A DNA stretch of 60,000 nt from positions 3,784,001-3,844,000 of the forward strand of contig OU612067.1 of the NCBI GenBank assembly GCA_914767715.1, in the 5' to 3' direction. This document shows positions 56,351 through 60,000 of this stretch, one piece after another (the stretch's first letter is position 1; every line of letters begins with the position of its first letter). The notes below the pieces were generated by a model. That model had not been told where the DNA came from. It worked only from the letters and a program-made list of their open reading frames with translations, and did not search any database. A program made the translations under genes and the position numbers. The DNA comes from Membranipora membranacea (Eukaryota > Bryozoa > Gymnolaemata > Cheilostomatida > Membraniporidae).

Positions 56351-59300
56351 TTTTGTTTTTAATCAACACACTTGACAAACCTTGATAATACTAAGCCCTC
56401 TGTCAACAAGCAAGCAAGCTTGAGGATAAAATTGAAAGGCTTTGAAATCTTTGATTTGCGTATACTGCTAAGACCACAATATGTGTTAGTATTGCATGGC
56501 ATGCATAGCTTCTTTTGATTTATTGCCAGCAATCCTTACCGCCAACCAGTTATGATGTTTCACAAATGTATGGCAGCTGTCCTATCCCGGGAGAGGATAG
56601 TTTTTATTATAATAAAAAACGCTCTGATACCTGGCATATCAACTCCACCAAGGAGTTTGAAAAAGGAGTGGAAACGGCCTCTCATTTCATATTGTTGTTT
56701 GTCTCCACTGGTAATTTTCCTCTCTTTATCAGCAAAGGTTTTTCATGACCACAGCCAATCAGAGCAGAGACTGCAGAGAGTGACTTCCTGCCAAAAAGAA
56801 GTACAACTTGAGTTGCTGTAATAATTTTGATGAACTGTCCTATCAGCAAGAGCATAGTTGTGGAATCCCATTTATCAAGATGGGCTCTACCGCAAATTTC
56901 CTAAAGTGTTTGAACCTCTTGAAAAGAAACTTAACTAAGTAGCAGAGAATATAGATAGCACTCAGGTATAGTCAATATTTCAAACTATAGTCTATTTTTA
57001 CCTGGGACTCCAAAGCCCTCTGCTACTGATATGAGAAGGGAAAGTTCAACTGCAGACATGGCCATAAATTTGCCTCATAATTTGGTAATCAATGGCGGTT
57101 TTCATCAGTCAAACGTGGTATGTTATGCCTCCCTTTGTCACTTAGGTGTTAGAAAGGGCTTATTTAAGTACTTTCACTATTTTTATCTGGTCTAAGTTCC
57201 TCACATGGTTTTTAAATGGTGAATGAATGATTTATATTCAGTCTCTCTATCCCCCATCAAACATTTGCATTGGAATTATAATTCAATACCCTGCAAAAGT
57301 GGTTACTATATTACTAGCTATGTCTCATCTACACTTGTGGTGATTTACATCATGATATATTGTCTCTGGGTGTCTGAATATACCATTGAGTAAACACTGA
57401 GTAAGACTGAGGACTTAAATGAAATTTAATGGAGGGACCATATTAGTACAACCCTTGGAAACAGCCTTAAGTCACAGGCTACATTTCGTTTCCACTCCCT
57501 CTCTGTAGCTCCCTGACTCCACTATTTGGTCTTCTTTATTTGCAAGGGCAAATTTTGCCTTTGTGATAAATCTAGAGAGTTTAGTGCGATAAAGAGAAAT
57601 TTTCACTGCATTTATGGAAATAAGGTAACAATAGAACACTAATAAAAATAAGCCCATTTGACCATCTCTGATAGTGGTGTTACTCTCATAGAACTCTACG
57701 CTGATTTTCCAGGTTGAGATTATTATCTAATGAAATGTAACATTGATTGATGGGACAGGGTTATTGAAGACAATTTCATTTGAAGATTTTATGGTATTCA
57801 GATTCCTTTGTTTTGGCCACTGTTTATCTTTGAGATTAATTCTGACACTTCTCGCTTGTGGGTGAGCACAACTCCAAAAATATGAGAATCAAACTACATA
57901 CATGCGATGTAATTTTCGATGTGAGAGTTATTAGCTCGTGACACAAATTCGGTACCCTAACTAGAGAAAGCTAAAGTAAAACAGTGTCATTTAAATAATT
58001 ATTACTGAATTGTTTATAGGATACATCATTATAGCTACCAGTTTTCAAAAGAAATTAAATAAGAAGCTTCAGGATTTCTTCCGGTAAAAAGTAATAGGTG
58101 AATGCATTAATGGATGATGGCTGAGACATCATGTTTTACATATGGAGATAGCAACTCAAAAGCTTTGAGAATGATAATTACACAACACTGTGATTTTTCT
58201 TATTGCGCTTTCTGTTATCTCTTCAAGTACCTCATTATATCCAATCAAGGAGTCCTTGGTTCAATCCTCAGCAGCTGATGATATCATTTAAGTCTGTTAT
58301 GAAGGGGGTCAAACAGCTTCTAGAAAATCAAATTTCATACAATGTTCACCAGCTGGTTTTTGCATTGCGTTATCAACATCTGCGTCCAATGAAATCTACA
58401 CAGTTTAGTGTAATCGTAAAATTTTGCAACTGATTTGAGGATTGTCTCTCCAAACTTCAATTCAAGTAACTCCTTGAATTACTGTTTCATTATCATCTTG
58501 ACATTGCTGGTAGGATTCAACATAGGACAATATACATGATCATACATGATCAAACATAATATAATATTTTTTCCACCTTTTGAATCTGTGACTTCAGTTC
58601 TTCCATTATATCTTAAGGGTATGACATTAAACCTTACCCTAGCCCCTTTTTTGTCTTTTAGTAGGCCTACACTACTGTACTTGATATAGATATCATCCTC
58701 CCGTGGTTTATGTCCCTCCCCAACACCATTAATTAGGGCGATCAACCAAGATACAACAGATTTGCAAACGTAAGCTGGAGAAAGGAGGCAAAGGAGAAGT
58801 GTGTAAGTTTAAACCAGTGCCAGAACAAGTTTTCAACCTATTTTATTTCAGTAAGCCAGAAATCAGATAATCTCTGTTCATGATTAAGCTTTTCCTGTTG
58901 GTTGTCACGCCATTTACTTATAAGGTAGAAGTAGTGACATAAAACAGGTATTTAAGAATAAATAAATTATTAAAGCTGAAAGCTTGAGGAGAGATTACAA
59001 GAAAAATTATTGAGCCTAGACTGGTCTGGGAAATCTGAATGATGTTCGCTATGAACCATGACAGGATGCGTATTGCCTGGCTAATACAAACATAGGTTCA
59101 TTGACCACATCAGACATCCTCAAATTTCATAATCAATAGAGTAAAAATAAAACTGCATATTGACCTCCAATAAGAAAGGAACAAATTAATAACCTAATAA
59201 ATTATGTTTATTGATAAAATCTGTATCCCTCCCACCTCCCTCTTCTCATCAATGAGCTATTTATGGCTATATAATGTGCAAGCCAAATAAGCTGTCACTT

Positions 59301-60000
59301 CACTATATTTTAAAATACTTTTTCCTCAAATAAATTAAAAATAAATATTTAGTTTTTTTGTTAGGAGAAATTGTAAAATAATGTTTTGGGAAATTCAGCC
59401 TTTATTATTATCTAAAACAGATAGACCACACCAATAAATGGATTGGCAGAGGGGGGGGGGGGGGTGGGCAATTTTTAACAAAATACATCATTTTGCCTTT
59501 AAGTGCTATGCATTTTCTCAGTGTAAAATGTTTGCATAACTATACTATAGTTATAGCAGACAGACTATAATATATTGCTTTGGCCTTTCAATTGAAGATA
59601 CAATATAGCCAAGTCAAAATATGTTTGTTTCACAGCTTTAAAATACAATCAGGATAGGAGGGATTTGAAGATGACAGTGACTTTAATAAAACACAACCCC
59701 CTAATGAACTTATACCAAATCTAGATTAGTTTGGCTTCGTTGCTTCATGATCCATCATTTATATAAAATTGCTAATTGTATATGATTATGACGTTGTAAA
59801 AATTCAAGCACATTTAAGCTATTGACATTTTTACTTCTTCAATGTCTGTCAATATCCAAAATTTTAACTTTTGATGTAATGTTTCTGCTGTTTTTGCAAG
59901 TTTTCATGTCAGGCAGCGCAAAGCAATAAAAACTGTTTCCCGTTGTTTAGGCCTCAGGCAAAGGACTGCTATGTTTTCAGCAATGTGATGGCATACTGAT
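56351..60000. other. No supported gene
   Basis: AT-rich DNA to the end of the window. A palindrome-like CAAGGAGTCCTTG lies near 58246, and a run of about 15 G is at 59451-59464 followed by TGGG. Open frames up to 89 codons have no recognised motifs. Confidence 0.5.

Noticed and set aside
58245-58275. tRNA or SINE suggested by GGTTCAATCC
   Set aside because: Only a B-box-like word is present. No A box or stem structure could be built around it.
1-60000. CRISPR array, operons, ribosome binding sites or replication origin
   Set aside because: The window is eukaryotic. Tandem repeats lack alternating unique spacers.

Overview
The window is AT-rich, intron-bearing nuclear DNA from an animal, most likely a marine invertebrate; the phylum cannot be fixed from this sequence alone. 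The evidence is GT-AG introns, TATA-box promoters, AATAAA signals, several non-LTR retrotransposon (LINE) fragments, MITE-like elements and tRNA-derived SINE heads. No prokaryotic gene organisation is present, and no conserved housekeeping gene was recognised.

The main content (about 5.9-42.4 kb) is a multigene family of very small secreted proteins that I do not recognise as a described family. I call it the GXPG/CCC family. Five copies look intact: A (7794-8573 +), D (20317-21324 -), E (32589-33458 +), F (35788-36657 -) and G (41352-42279 +). Each has three coding exons. Exon 1 contributes only 8 coding bases (ATGAAYRM, Met-Asn plus two bases). Exon 2 encodes the rest of a signal peptide and a short, length-variable, collagen-like Gly/Pro tract. 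Exon 3 encodes a Thr/Pro-rich linker and a strongly conserved Cys-rich tail with core CPxNYW, a second Cys, and CCC (CCS in A) at the very C-terminus. Intron phases are 2 and 1 in all five. Predicted products are 100-125 residues. In D and G the exon 2/exon 3 junction reads RYKR-QC, a furin-type site that could release the tail as a separate peptide.

Around the intact genes lie broken relatives: B (+) and C (+), and minus-strand remnants r1, r2 and r3. Promoter/upstream modules (5.9, 15.0, 18.5, 24.6, 36.8 and 38.6 kb) carry a dyad, CAGGAA-spacer-TTCCTG, which in the intact genes sits just upstream of the TATA box. Large diverged duplications (5.9-7.4 kb with 24.6-26.0 kb; 13-15.4 kb with 35.1-39.3 kb) and minus/plus pairing show growth by duplication of divergent gene pairs, followed by decay.

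Mobile and repetitive DNA: LINE pieces at 4263-5217 (+), 8852-9250 (-), 10741-11070 (-) and 39520-40450 (-); a related MITE pair at 18941-19400 and 43607-44028; a hAT-like MITE with near-perfect 8-bp target duplication at 54157-54439; two long hairpins at 28086-28185 and 30033-30132; a 0.77-kb purine-only minisatellite at 2196-2966; and a 0.6-kb dispersed repeat at 45 and 46 kb with an inverted fragment at 56.2 kb.

One further exon, not part of the family, is supported at 26969-27204 (-): a 3'-terminal coding exon with a putative zinc-binding Cys/His cluster. From 42.4 to 60 kb I see mainly non-coding repeats, with one possible Cys-rich coding remnant at 51572-51856 (-).
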